From Calliopum simillimum (taxonomy: Eukaryota; Arthropoda; Insecta; Diptera; Lauxaniidae): a stretch of DNA of 64,000 nt. The stretch covers positions 51,393,061 to 51,457,060 of the forward strand of contig OX638369.1 in assembly GCA_951812925.1 (NCBI GenBank). Reading direction: 5' to 3'. The notes beneath the pieces are model-generated. The model was not told where the DNA came from, ran no database searches, and worked only from the letters and a program-made list of their open reading frames with translations. The position numbers and the translations under genes were made by a program. Position 1 is the stretch's first letter. Each line of letters opens with the position of its first letter. Positions 21,316-33,797 of the stretch are shown here, in pieces.

Positions 21316-23193
21316 ATGCGCAGAAGGATTTTAAAATTATTGATCGTGGTGATCGTGTCGATCGTGATCTTTGCAATCTTAATATTATTTCGGAACCCAG
21401 ACATTCTGAACGAACTTAATCAAAAACTAACTATAAAGGAACAACCATCAAGAAAAGATTGGCATGATTTGCAAGCCATGCACATGGACAGCCAACGTGT
21501 TGGGCTGGGGGAACAGGGCGAAGCAGCCACGTTGGACAACAACATAGATCGTGTATTGGAAGCAAGATTGTTTGAGCAACATGGACTTAATGCACTTTTA
21601 TCCGACGCCATATCTGTCAATCGATCAGTGCCAGATGCACGTGTTAAAGGGTAATAATATCGCGCTTCTTAACTCTTTCATTGATTAAGTATACTAAAAC
21701 TTCTAAAACTTTCAGTTGTTTACATAAAAAATATCTCAGCAAATTGCCCACAGTCAGTGTTGTTATATCCTTCTATAATGAGTTGCTTAGCACATTTGCG
21801 CGCACATTGCATAGTCTGATCAATCGGACACCACCAGAGTTACTCAAGGAAATCATACTCGTCGATGATTTTAGTGACTTGGAGTTTTTCCAAAAGCTTG
21901 AAAAATACGTTACAGCGCATTTCACTAAAGTACGATTTGTGCGTTTGCCCAAGCGCATGGGTCTAATTCGTGGACGCATGGCCGGTATACGTAATATGAC
22001 TGCAGAAGTACTGGTAATCTTAGAGGCACATATCGAAGTAGGTTACAATTGGTTGCCACCATTATTAGAGCCTATAGCGCTTAATAAACGCACTGTTGTT
22101 TCCCCATTAGTCGATGTGATTAAGCCTGAAGACTTGGCTTACATAGCTGTTCAACCGAAACAAGGAGGTTTCACTTGGACTCTTTTGTATATACAAACAC
22201 CGATTTTACAAAAGGATTTAAGAAATAGTACAGAACCTTATAATAATCCAGTTATGCTGGGTGGCTGTTTTGCAATGTCTCGTGATTATTTTTGGGAACT
22301 TGGTGGCTACGATGAAGGTCTTCAGATATGGGGTGGAGAACAATTTGAATTAAGTTTCAAAGTTTGGATGTGCGGCGGTGGTCAGTTACTAAATGTGCCT
22401 TGTTCGAGGGTAGGGCATCATTTTAGAGGAAATCTGAATAAAGGATTAAATGCGAAAGATCCACATTTCTTGATTAAGGTAGTTTGTAGCAAAATTTTAC
22501 ATATTGTAAAATTTTTAAATGTCTTTTATTTAGAACAAAATACGTGTTGTTAAAGTATGGCTGGATGACTACAAGAAATACTTTTATGAACGGCATTCAA
22601 ATAAAGTACAGAGAATGTATGTCGGAGACTTAACAAAACAGACAGCATTACGTAAGAAACTGCATTGTAAAACATTTGATTGGTACATGCACGAAATTGC
22701 TGTCAATGTACTTAATAAATATCCTCCAGTTCAGCCGCCACCTTATGCCGTTGGTGCTATTCAAAGTGCTAGATTACCATACTTATGCATCGATATTAGA
22801 TATTGGTCTTTAAAACCAGCTTTAGATAAATGCTCTAGAAATCTTCAAAAGCCCAATGATAGGCAAATGTTTCTATTGAGATGGAATCAAGATCTACAAT
22901 GGGGTAACTCTGAACGTTGTTTGGATGTTCCGGAGTTGCACGAAAATGCTCCAGTGACTATAATTTTTTGTCACAATCATGGCGGAACACAATTTTGGTA
23001 TTATGATCGAAGTAATAAATGGCTGGTTAATCGCCCATATGGTACATATTGCCTGGAGATTTTTCCGCGAAATATGACAGTGGTCGTCAACATCTGCGAT
23101 AAAAAGAATTTAAATATGAAATGGAACTTTGGCATGATTAATGAAACAGCACTTGATAGATTTTATGAAAATATAAGCAGAATAAAACTCTAA
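21316..23193 (+). CDS. Polypeptide GalNAc-transferase, tandem copy 2 (DxH changed to ExH)
   Basis: Exons 21316-21650, 21716-22478 and 22534-23193 give 585 residues; introns of 65 and 55 bp keep the phases of copy 1. The anchor is three residues longer (VVIVSIVIFAILILF) from a 9-bp GATCGTG-type expansion. Catalytic landmarks are kept (ILVDD, GYDEGLQIWGGE, CSRVGHHF) except that the metal-binding DAH is EAH: codon GAG for E215. Asp to Glu here would be expected to impair Mn2+/UDP binding, so this copy may be weak, altered or a lectin-only protein; that is inference. The GGFDW loop reads GGFTW. The lectin domain keeps its Cys pairs, CLD and QFW. The exon-3 start rests on the TTTAG acceptor and alignment with the other copies. 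Confidence 0.92.
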
Positions 23194-23229
23194 ATCAAAA
23201 TTCGGTAATAATTAACATATAATATATTT

Positions 23230-23355
23230 CAGTGCAACAAACCCTAGTAGCTTAGGTCGGTCTTTGATCAGAAGGCAAAACAGTTTAAATTCGTTTCATA
23301 GACTTCATGCTGCTCTCCAATGTTATCAAAGATCGACTTAAGCTACTCTGGTTTG
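23230..23355. mobile_element. Short MITE (CTGTGGCAACAAACC family), 3'-truncated
   Basis: Left arm CAACAAACCCTAGTAGCTTA and right arm TAAGCTACTCTGGTTTG fold on each other. The last TIR bases are lost: GGTTTG runs into AGGAAGCTTATTGG, the same break as in copy 3. The full element is at 63370-63511; copy 1 has none. Confidence 0.75.
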
Positions 23356-24098
23356 AGGAAGCTTATTGGTTCAATCGTATATTTGTTAATAATTACCAAA
23401 TATATATTTGAATCTAAAGATCTTTATTATTTTTTATTTAAAACTTTATTATAGTTAATATTTTTATTAATTAGGAACTTACATGACAACATTTGCTAAG
23501 ATCACGGTGACATCATAAAATATAATAAAATATAATATATATGCTATAAATTAAAAAAAAAAAACTCTTCTCTGAAATTTGAATGCATTCGTCAAGTTGC
23601 AAACAAATTAAAAAAAAAAATCTGGTCTGTGTGGGGATCGAACTCATTCCTCCAGGGCGTTTTGTTCTTTTTTAGATGCTACCATATATTTACCAGCTAC
23701 ATTTGTAACCATGGTTCTTTGCAATCGTTAGAGGGAATCCATGTATAGCGAATAGGAACTATGCCGCGCGTATTGAATTCTTTAAACCTCTGGACGCAAT
23801 AACCGAATGTAAATTACTGAATATTACAGCTTAACAGTCAGAACTATGTTATAACTAAAGAAATATACGAAAGACTTATAACGAATCACAAAGTCAATCA
23901 AAGTCTATCTAATAAAATAATTAATTAAAAAACAATTTTTTTATCTGAGATTTGAACATACTCCCCAGGTTATCAGTCAAACGTCCTATACATTTACTCT
24001 GTCTACATTTGTATTGATTGTAATTTTGTATTAATTTGAAACAAAAAGTCAAACAAAAACTTCAACAAGCATTGATTGTTTTTATTACTTATTAATTA
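23356..24098 (-). mobile_element. 3' flank of copy 2 with two tRNA-derived SINEs
   Basis: Matches the flank of copy 1. SINE family 1 is at 23621-23712 (B box GAGTTCGATCCCC on the minus strand) and SINE family 2 at about 23942-24010 (GTTCAAATCTC-type B box, minus strand). The AATAAA at 23181-23186 overlaps the last codons of the gene. Confidence 0.55.
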
Positions 24099-26851
24099 CA
24101 CTGTGCAACAAATTTTGGGTCACTAAATCTTTCCCGAATGAAACCAACGGGAAATGAAAATAGACTATCAGTAGGCAAAAACCCCCAAAGGGTTTTTAAA
24201 AGTTAGCTCGTATTGTTAAGTTCTAGCCTTTCAAAGTTGGGATGTTTTGGGACAAATTTTCCCATATATATTTTACATGTAGTAAATCAATATAAAAATT
24301 AAACAATTTGTATTAAATATTTATGGCCTTAGATATTTAAATCTATTAATTTTAATAGTTTTTGGGATTTTAATTTCTTTTTTGTTCTATCTTTTCCAGT
24401 TTTTATGAGCGTTTTGTTTGCTATTTTCTCTAAAAATCGTGTATTTTTAACTATATATTTTTTATTATACATATTAAATTACAAAGCTTTGCAGATGATT
24501 TTTAGGTAATAACAAGGCTTTTTATACATGTTTCATTAAATCAATTCTAATGAATGGTTTCATTCCCCAATGAAATTTTTAATTAGGTATGTGATTTTTT
24601 TCATTAATTTAAGCCCAATCGTTATGAAAGTATTAATGAATAAAATTCATTATTTGTGTGAAAATTTTTCCGGAAACTACTATGGGCCACTGCTTGTATC
24701 TTGATTGGACAAAGGGGCGTAACACCTCCCACATAAAAGTACATTTTCAAACAAGTACTTTTTCAAAGTAAGCACTTTTTTCAAAAAATCAAAAAATGTA
24801 GGGTAGAAGGGGGAGCTTTCGACACGTGGGAGGCTTCATCAGTGCCAAATTTTGCGATTTCTATTCGCACTTACTCCCGCGTGTAAACCAAAAAGTCTTA
24901 CTCCTAATGGTACGCAGCTATCATAAAAATATCTCTGCGCAATTCGGCCAGGGTGCGTAGTTAGTCGTGATTTTGTATTTTTATAGCAAGTTGATGTAAT
25001 ATTTGCTTGTTGCTTTTTGTGTTATACTCGGTTAATAAACCATAAAATTTCCGTTTTTTTTTAGCAGATACTTAAATATATTATTACTGTTAGTACTATA
25101 TTTAAGGTTTGCAAAATAAATAATAGATAACCGCGAAATTTTGGAAATTTGGAAACAAGTGGATAAGGGAGGATTCGTCAAGTGTAAATGGGAGGATTCG
25201 ACAACTGAAATTTATACATATGATACAATTATTTTCCATGAATCTGATTTTTCACAAGATATGGAGTTCGGTACTACTGCCGATGTACAAATGGATATAG
25301 AATCAGCCTGAATCATGTCTCGAACTCGTTCAAGGCTCTGACCTTCCTGGTCCGAATGATTTGCTGGATATGGCCCCGATTGAAGACGACATCCCTGATT
25401 TTCGTTCTCCCATTGTATCACCGGAAGCAATTCGTCTTTTACCATCTACATTCAAAAGGTTGAAGGTTTCAAAAAATCAAGGGAATCAAGAATTTATATG
25501 ACTGACGAAGCCTCCCCAAAACTGGGAGGTTTCGTCATTTATTTTAACTTTGGTTTATTGGTCACATTTCCGAAAATAGCAAACATATCGATTTTTTTGT
25601 AATTTATAAAAGAAGCACACATATTCATGCATAGTCTATGTGTATTCAAAATAACATGCACAATTGCATTTGGAAGATATAAGGACTTTTTTGTTAGGGT
25701 GTCAAAACCTCCCCCTTCTCCCATACTTTATTTATATATTTTTACAATGATTCTTATTAAAAACATTTGCAGATACCGAGGAAAAAAATCTCCTGATGCT
25801 GTTCTTGCGGAAATTTGTTGGTGGAGCAAAAACTTACATGAAGATGATGAAAGCAAAGAGATGTCAGAACATGAACTTGAAGTTATTTTTTCTTCAGACT
25901 CAGATTCCTACAGCGACGATGATTCCTTACAGCATTTAGCACATAAAAGACTTCGTTCTATATAGCGCAGTTTTCAGTTATGTTTAACATATAGAAAACT
26001 TCAGACAGTAATTTTAAACTTTTAGTATGACGTACCTCATTAAAAATTTTAAAAAATGTACTTCAAAAGTTTTAAAAACTTTTAGATTAGCTTATTAATT
26101 AATTCTGTTATCTCCACAGTGTATATATAACAACTTAAATATAATGTTTAAATAATCATTTTTTTTTTATTTATTTCTTTATATAGTTGAAAGTCTTTTT
26201 GGGTGTACAAAATAATTGTGTGGTAAAAAAAAATTTGTGGTGAAATAAAAATATTTGTGGTGAATAAAATGTTTGAGGTGAAATAAAAATTTCAGGCGAT
26301 TTACAAATATTATTCAATTACAGCCGTCTGCTGAAAGATTTTGTAAATCAGTGGGCCCTTTAACAAAGGTGTACTCAATATTTGTCCAACAGTAAGTTCA
26401 AACTTGGTGATATCGCTTAACTATGTTCGGCAATAATGTTCATAAGAATACGATAAATAAGTTTTGTGAACATATTATGCCAAAAAAATATTTCCTTTCT
26501 AGACGTTTTTTAAAAAAACACTTAAAAAAATTAATTTTTTCAAACTTTTTTCAGCATAACTTGCAGGGACACGTTTTTTTTCGCTAACAACATATAACAA
26601 TATTGTAGTCACTGTAAATCTGAACAACTTTTGTGAATATACCAATACAATCTGATTGTGTCTATGCACTCTAAATAGCTCATATAGACCACTATAACGC
26701 ACAAAATGGTCAAAAACACGCTAACTTCAAGAGGCTATAAAAATTGAATAAGAGCTAACTTCGGAAAACCCTTTGAGGGTTTTGATATACTAATTGTCTA
26801 GTTTCATTTCCCGTTGGACTCATTCGGGAAATTTTTTCTTGTTGCACAGTG
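24099..26851. mobile_element. 2.75-kb TIR element with TTA duplication (Harbinger-like)
   Basis: CACTGTGCAACAA and TTGTTGCACAGTG are inverted ends flanked by TTA (24096-24098 and 26852-26854). The inverted match continues ~100 bp (TTTCCCGAATGAAACCAACG with CGTTGGACTCATTCGGGAA; AACCCCCAAAGGGTTTTT with AAAACCCTTTGAGGGTTTT). The 3-bp TWA-type duplication suggests PIF/Harbinger. Removing it joins the SINE region directly to the GGGCGG repeat. No Harbinger transposase seen; it carries the fragment at 25150-25965. Confidence 0.75.
25150..25965 (+). pseudogene. Transposon protein fragment, pogo/Tigger C-terminal-like
   Basis: Joined across frames, the plus strand reads FHESDFSQDMEFGT, then GPNDLLDMAPIEDDIPD and SPEAIRLLPSTFKRLKV, resembling the C-terminal SPExIRPLPK region of pogo/CENP-B-type transposases. 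A separate open stretch at 25627-25965 ends in an acidic Ser/Asp tail (SSDSDSYSDDDSLQHL) and may be a last exon. Frameshifts separate the parts. The family call is tentative, and TTA flanks are not what pogo makes, so it may be captured or nested. Confidence 0.35.
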
Positions 26852-26854
26852 TTA

Positions 26855-27905
26855 TAAGTTGTTTTGAAAATACCTAGTACAAATCTAATTTAAATCATGT
26901 TGATATATTTTGTTTTTCCTCAGAGATATCCTGACCTAAGGAGAAACAAAAGTGCAAAAAACCCGTTTTTTCAATATTTCGGTATACGATATCTCTTAGA
27001 AACATGAAGGTATTAAAATAATTTAAATAAGGTTTTAAAGAAAAATATTAGAAACGATTAAATGATATGTTAAATAGTTATACAGCTTAAAAAAATTGCA
27101 AAAAACGATTTTTTTATGGTTTTTAGGTTAGAATATATCAAAAACTATACACGATAGAGCGATTCTGAGGTCGGGTTCGCGTTCAGCACGGCAAAACACA
27201 TCGATTTGTTTATTTAGTCGGGCAGTCACAGGCTAAAATTTTTGTATACATAATTTGAATGATAAGTAAATGGAATCTGGAAAAAAATTTGATGTGCTAT
27301 GACGTTCGATTTAAATCGGTTTAAGGCACGGCGCGCCGTATGCTTTCTTAAATTCCAGTGAAAAATACTTGAATTCCGACCCCTGAACAAGAGGCACTAC
27401 ACAGCAAATAGTTTTGAAATTTGGCACAGATGTTTTTTGCATTAAAATAATAAAAATTTGTGAATATGCACAAAATCCAAAAATGGACACGCCTACCTTC
27501 CATACAAAGTTAGGGCGTGGTCGGAATTTTTTTTCAGAATAGGTATCAATTTCCAATAATTTGACCTCGCTGATTTCAAAAATGTTAAAAATTCAGAGCT
27601 ATTATTTATGGTTTTCAAGTTATGAGGAATAAACGAAAATCTACTTTATAAAACTAGATTTTGTTTGTTTGTGTATTTGTCCCTTAATAACTCGGAAACT
27701 AAGTAACCGTTTTTAAAGAAGTTTTTATACTGTGTTAGTACAAAACAACGTTATTTACTAAAAAAGTGGGCGGTGCAACGCCCCAAAAAATTGAGTAATC
27801 ATATCACCGAAACTCTTTGACGCAGATAAATGAGATTTGGTAAATGTGTAAAAATCATCAGGACAAATAATGTTCACCGGACAAATGGGCGGTGCCACGC
27901 CCTCA
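26855..27905. repeat. GGGCGGTGCCACGCCC repeat, copy B
   Basis: Close match to 10149-11200: same AAGTTGTTTTGAAAATACC start, same GATAGAGCGATTCTGAGGTC segment, same module with CACCGAAACTCTTTGACGCA. It ends within a module at GCCACGCCCTC. Non-coding. Confidence 0.7.
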
Positions 27906-27941
27906 AATTATTTTTATTTTTATTTGACAATGTAATTAGTA

Positions 27942-28783
27942 GGGAAAGGGAAAACATAAAATGAAACAATTAATTTTATGTCATTCATTAAAGGAAACAG
28001 TTTACCTTTATTCTGATTCACTTTTAGATAAATATTTCATCAGGATAAAGAAAAAAATTAAAAAACTGAAAATACTCAAAATGAAGATCAAATAAAAGTG
28101 TAGTGTTATATGGACTATATAGTCCATATTGCCCCACATGTTTATTTGGTACAAAAGTTGCATATAAAAATGTCACTTCCACATCCGGCGCATTCTTCAT
28201 GACTCCAAGAACGTCAGATTACGCATTCAACCCAAAATTCGCCACGGCGATCTTCTGAGTAAAGGGTATTACAATATATGCATTTTTCATCTTGTTTTCC
28301 TTTGTAGTTAACGAATTACAAATAATGACCATCATACTCGTCATGAAAACTGCAGCTTGATTCCCCATCTGAAAAAGATGATAAATACATTTGTTTTTGA
28401 GGCTTTTTTCTTTGGTGGTCCATATTTCCCACAGCACGTGTTGATGAAATAAATGGTTTTTTTTATCAAAAACACTGATGGTTAATGATCTTATGTGTGC
28501 TAATAAATTATAAATGGTATTCACTGACTTTATATAATTAGCCATTTATTTAAAAACGCGATGTCTTTAAAGTGAAATAATGAAATATACTCACTAGAAA
28601 AAAATTATCACTGTCCTTTTTTTTTAGAAAAAACAACTTTACAGAAACATGCAACTTCGCCGAACACTTAAATCGCACTATTATAAGCTTTAGGTATTAG
28701 CGTTAAGTTTGAACATGAATAACGGTAAATCCTATGCATGCAGTGGAAAATTACCGTGTGGTCCATATTTCCCTCCCTTACCC
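27942..28783 (-). mobile_element. pogo/Tigger-type remnant, TA-flanked
   Basis: Ends GGGAAAGGGAAAACATA and (minus strand) GGGTAAGGGAGGGAAATATG are similar, each preceded by TA (27940-27941; 28784-28785). The minus strand carries the broken coding remnant at 28128-28545. 842 bp, heavily deleted. Confidence 0.55.
28128..28545 (-). pseudogene. Zinc-finger C-terminus of pogo-like transposase, broken
   Basis: Minus-strand sense reads CIYCNTLYSEDRRGEFWVEC, then a TGA stop, then RSWSHEECAGCG and FICNFC. The CxxC...W.EC...WxHExCAG...CxxC spacing is the PHD-like finger found at the C-terminus of jerky/Tigger-type transposases. Upstream, Ser-rich SSFSDGESSCSFHDEYD reads in another frame. The stop and frameshifts make it a pseudogene. 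The 108-codon open frame over the same stretch is the wrong frame. Confidence 0.5.
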
Positions 28784-29053
28784 TACATAAGAAATTTTTC
28801 TTTTAAGTACAACAATCAAGTATACAATGATGTTAGATGGGACACATGATGAATAAATATTTGATATAATAAATAAATATAATAAAAAACACTAAATATG
28901 ATTACAAAGACTATAATAAAACAAACAATAAATAAAAAATAATTACTAGCACAAATGAGATTTTAAGAAAAGTATCGAAATAACAAATGCTTAAAGTTTT
29001 TCCTGATTGAAACACGTTTTATGTCTCTAGGTAGAGAATTTAATATACGAATA

Positions 29054-29781
29054 CACGGAGAAAAAAAATAGTACCTGCTAATTTATTTCTCATAAATTTT
29101 ACCAGATTTTCAAGTCAGAATAGTGACAACTTTACATCGAAGTAAGATTCACCTTACTGTTTTAGTGAATTCAGATTGTAAGAATGACCTCACAGTCTAG
29201 TAATTTTAATGAAAAAATTGGCGTGATATTTACCTTACTGTATAGTTCAAACAACAAAAAAAAAAAAAATTAACTAACCGGCGCCGGGATACGAACCTTG
29301 GCCCTTCCGAATGGTAGTCAGATACATATCCACTGGGCTGCTTCCGCATATGATGTAGAAGCAAAAAAATTTGTATATGAAGAGAATGTCTGTCCAAAAA
29401 TATAAATTGTTACTAAAATTATAAAAGTCAAAATGACTCAATATTTTCGTGGTACTTACCTTACTCGCGTAAGGTGAAAATTATGATACTCATTTTGTGC
29501 GTGAGAAAAATTGAAGTTATTTTGACTAGAATTATATTTAAATGCGAATTGACCACACATTTTTTTCTGAAAGTGTAAATTACCTTACATATAGTCAAAT
29601 GTAGGAAATTTGTAGTAAATATTCCTTTATTATTTAACTACATTTTATTTGTAGATATGACTTTACGGACCCCTCAAATAGTTCATACGTAAGGTAATTT
29701 ATACTTGAAATTTAGTGTTGATTACTTTAATTTTTCGACTAGCCAATATAGTAAAAATTATTAGACGTATTTTTCTCCGTG
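29054..29781. mobile_element. TA-flanked TIR element with internal tRNA-like module
   Basis: CACGGAGAAAAA and TTTTTCTCCGTG termini, with TA at 29052-29053 and 29782-29783. It splits the Jockey ORF; removing it plus one TA restores the line of sense (NAT-R-I-LNSLPRD). At 29278-29345 the minus strand holds a tRNA-like module: GCAGCCCAGTGGATATGTAT (A-box region) and AAGGTTCGTATCCCGG (B box), next to an A-tract (29262-29274). 728 bp, no transposase. Motifs such as CTTAC/GTAAG are dense. Confidence 0.8.
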
Positions 29782-31676
29782 TAGCGTTAACAAAAAATAG
29801 TTTGGATGAGTTCAAATACTTAAATATTGGTATGATTAAATTCAAATTTCGGGATGATTGACAAAAAAGCAATTTATCATACAAATAAACCGGCTTTTTC
29901 GTATAAATAATATTGTGCAAGAATACGCAATTTCTTATATTTAAGTAATTTTTTAAACTACAGTCAAGTATCCCAAAACTCAAAGTTTAGATATGGTCAA
30001 ACCTACTACCTACCGTATATATAACGGACAGCATTATTGTAGGCAACTTGAAGCTTATGAAGTGATCGCGAATCCAATCCAATATAAACTACTTCCGAGT
30101 AAGTTATTATAGGAACTATGAGTTGTACAACAAGCCTTTTTTTAGTTGCAGTGGGTACAAAAGCGGACGAAATTCTAAGGTTTCTTAGGGTGCAATAGAT
30201 TTTACTCACAACATAGTTTATGTGGTTCTTAACTTTGTCTACAAATTTTAGCTCAGTTTTATTAAGAAAGATTGATGGCAAGTCTTCAAAAGGATTGCGT
30301 TCTCTCGAAATGGGCAACACATACGATTTTAGTGGATTCAGACTAAGACCATTTTGAATGGCCCATTTGCTTATTCTGTCTAGATCCTCATTCACTCTAA
30401 AACATAAATCTTCAATCAGACCAAAGGGTCTCGATAGGCAGAGTTGGAGATCATCAGCATATGCGTCATAGTAACACTATGACACACAGAAAAAATATCA
30501 TTGACGAATAGGATAAATAAAAGAGGACCTAACACTGAACCCTGTGGTACTCCACAATTAATAAATAAGTTTTTGAGTGTTTATTACCAATTTTTATTCT
30601 CTGGCTTCTACCACCAAGGTAGCTCTTGATAAGAAAGAGATCAGCATTAGAAAATCCATAGCGGCTATTTAGTTTTTGACATAACAACCCATGGTCTACA
30701 CTGTCAAAAGCCTTAGAAAAGTCTAAAAGACAGAGCGATGTGATAAATTCTTTATCATACGAAATTCTAATGTCATCGATAATCTTAACAACTGCAGTAG
30801 AACAGCTATGCCCTGAACGAAAACCAGATTGCAACGGTGATACAAGATTGTACCTGTCTAAATGCATGAGTACATGATTAGCCATCAGAGACTCGCAGAC
30901 TTTGGAGATGGATGACAATAAACTTATTGGCCTAAAGTCATTAGGTTCACAAGCTGCTGACTTTTTCGCAACAGGAATTATTGTTGCCTTCTTCCACTGG
31001 CTTGGAAATATTGAGCTCGTTAGATTGTGATTGATAATGTGTGTAAGGGGACTAAGAACATAGGGTAATACAAGTTTTAAGAACTTAAGGGAAACACCAT
31101 CCTCACCAGTGGCATTTGATTTTATTCCTCCAATGCTTCACATCTGACTCGATAACACCAGCAAATTCAAAAGGATTCAAAAAATTTCTATCACCAAATT
31201 CTTCAACTAGAGTTTGTAACTCAGAAGAAGAATCGACAATAAAATGTTCATTGAGAACGTCAGGATCAATATCACAAGCTGAATTGCTTTTCTTTCCAAT
31301 GCCTATACTTTTTATATTTCTCCAAAGCTGCTTAGATTGCAGTGATGTGTTTAATTTTGATGCATAAAATCTTTTTTTCGAAACCCTGACAGCAGTGGTG
31401 GCTTCATTTCTGGCAACTCTGTGTGCTTCCCAATTAACAGCAGTAGGGTTCCTTTTTCAAATTGAGTAGGATTTATTCCGTTTTTTCAATGCAGCTTTCA
31501 CGGTGCTTGTATACCAGGGACAAGATACATTTGAAATTCTTGCAGTGCAAACTGGAACATGCGTATCAAAAGCACTATTAAGTGCATTTGTGGAAAAATC
31601 TAATTTTTCATCAACCGAATCAAGATACCAACATGAATTCCACTGAACAAGAGCCAGGTCACTGTAAAGGGACACA

Positions 31677-31740
31677 AAATCTATAGACTTAAAATCTATA
31701 GACTTAAAATCTATAGACTTAAAATCTATAGACTTAAAAT
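31677..31740 (-). repeat. 15-bp tandem repeat in the Jockey endonuclease region
   Basis: AAAATCTATAGACTT is repeated four times in tandem. On the minus strand it encodes an in-frame FKSID repeat just after FFTYGD in the dead ORF. Most likely slippage after or near inactivation. Confidence 0.85.
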
Positions 31741-32026
31741 CTCCATAGGTAAAAAATTCGGGGGTAGGAACACGGTTAAAATTAATGTCAAGCGTACAAA
31801 AAACTAGGTCATGATCAGAAATAAAAGAAAGTTGATCAAATAGCAATATAGATGTAGCTTCAGATGCAAATACTAGATCAAGTAGACTAGGACTAACAGA
31901 GCACGCAAAAAGTGTTGGCACATCAGTATTAACGATAGTAAGACCCACTTCACTTACTTTGTCACACAAATTTTTCGACCGGGCATCATCTAATAATAAA
32001 TTAACATTGAAATCGCAACAAACAGA

Positions 32027-32700
32027 GGTACACACATCTCCCCTACATATATCATAAAATTATGAATGCTGGCTGAGACGGGCCTATTGTTCATAATAAT
32101 TAAAAGAAAATTTACAAAAATTGATTCCGAGACGCTTAAGGCGGAAAAAACCGATTTAGCAGGAAAAATTCTGAACACAGCTTATTTCGTGATGCAGCCA
32201 ATTTTTAGTTTGATTTTGTGCATGTGAGAGTAAAAATGTGCAATTTGCAGAAATGGGTCGACGAGCAGTGAAAATCGGTGATAAGTCATTTTAAGGACGG
32301 TCAATCCCTGCGCAAGCTGCTAAATATCTTAATTTGAGTCCCGCCCACAATGCAAAGCCAAATTGAAATGGAAAAATTGCAAATCGGGTCCAAAATAAGG
32401 GTAAAAGTGCGTCAAACCGCATTTGCCCATAAAATTAAAACAACTCACACTAACAGCTCCAAAAATAGTCACAAACATACAGCACAAACTAAGCTAGCCG
32501 CACAGTGCAACAACTGTCTAACTTATGCATCGAGACCACAATTTTAAAGACCAAGTAGCACTTCATAAGCAAGAAAAAGAATTTATCTTTTTTTTTGATT
32601 TTGGCAAGGAAATTTGAAATTTTCCGCCATCTTGCGCTCTCTGACAACTCGACTAAATAAAACAAAAAGTATTCATTTATGCATAGAATTTTATTAAGTT
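32027..32700 (+). pseudogene. Tc1-like transposase relict (copy B)
   Basis: Same relict as 13537-14328, starting at GGTACACACATCTCCCC, with small deletions (for example in the segment before GCCCATAAAATTAAAACAAC). It truncates the Jockey element. Its end GAATTTTATTAAGTTGA is the empty TTAA site matching the piggyBac-like insertion of the copy 2 unit. Confidence 0.5.
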
Positions 32701-33797
32701 GAGAATTACAGATTTTTATTATACAATAAATTATCAGATTATAAATATAAGCTCAAAGATCTATGGATATTTGGTAGCAAAATTTTACTTTTTTTTTTAT
32801 CTGCAAAATGCGTGGGATGACTAAAGTCATTTTGACCTTAAGATTTGCCCTAAGCAACATCACTTAGTCCAAAAACCATTATCAGCCAAATTTTAAGTTG
32901 TTTCATCGTTCGCGTTTAATATGAAAGCAGATTCAGATTAACTCTGAAGAATTCAAATATTCAACTGGCCTTTTATATTCGAAAGATGATCACTTGCTCT
33001 TTTAAAAATTTCCTATGCCTTTTGGGTTTCTATTATGCCGAGAATGCAATTTTTGTAAAAAGTTTCTATTATTTGTTTTAATCAAGCCTGAGTTATTGTT
33101 ATACAAATGTATCTGGCAATTGTAGTTTTCAGAGTAATTATATATCTGTTAATTAAATACGTGATATTTCATCAGTGATTTGTATTTTGATTTTAAAAAA
33201 TTTTAAGAGGTAAGTATTTATGTAAGATGTATGTAAGGGAATAGTGTCGGGTGTAGGCACCATTTTGTTTTCGACTTATGTATAACTTTTGACCAAATGT
33301 ATATTATGCAGACATATAAGTAGGTATCAATGGAAAGCTAGAGATCTGAACTGACTAGTGATGAGGAAAGTAGACTGATTTCATATTCGACAAAAAAAAA
33401 AATTTTGGGTCGGCTTAAAATGGAAAATAATGAAGTTAAACGCAATCAAATGGAGATGAAAGCAAAATTAATTTATTTTGGAAACATTGACTCACACAAA
33501 TTTAACAAATTCTGCTCAAAGGCTTCAACAAAATCAGCGTTACTGAAAACGTCTCGATAAAATGACATCATGCCTGTTGCCCTGAAACCTTCGGCATCAA
33601 TGCCAGGTCAATTGTTTTGCAGACTAAGCCGCCTAGGTGACGTAATTTCTAGCACTTGTTGATATTGATCTCTTGCCAAGCATGATTTTTTTTGTACAGA
33701 CGATGATGTTTTAAAAGTCCAAATCTTTGTGGGCGTGATAATACTGAGCTCAAAGAGAATACAGACTTCGCTGGCTTTGTTTGCTTATAAAGGGTAC
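32701..33797. repeat. Shared spacer with empty LTR site
   Basis: Matches 18440-18569 plus 19133-19905. At about 32938-32950 the sequence reads AACTCTGAAGAATTC with one CTCT, the unoccupied site of the solo LTR found in the other two spacers. Confidence 0.65.

Larger units (their letters stand above)
28940..32035 (-). pseudogene. Jockey-type non-LTR retrotransposon, endonuclease-RT ORF, broken
   Basis: Minus strand, 5'-truncated at ~32035 inside the endonuclease domain: CDFNVNLL, SLLDLVFASEAT and SDHDLVF are its late motifs. The reverse transcriptase follows: PVAKKSAACEPNDFRPISLL, QSGFRSGHSCSTAVVKI, LLDFSKAFDSVDH, SYLGGRSQRIKIG, then YADD (about 30455) and GLSLNPLKSYVL. The tail LNSLPRDIKR...FK lies at ~29050-28976, beyond a 728-bp MITE that interrupts the frame after FFVNAT. 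Frameshifts (for example near 30530 and 31440) show it is dead. The group is Jockey-like by motif; the exact clade is not resolved. Confidence 0.85.

Noticed and set aside
31677..31740. CRISPR-like direct repeats
   Set aside because: Contiguous 15-bp tandem copies without spacers, in a eukaryotic retrotransposon relict.
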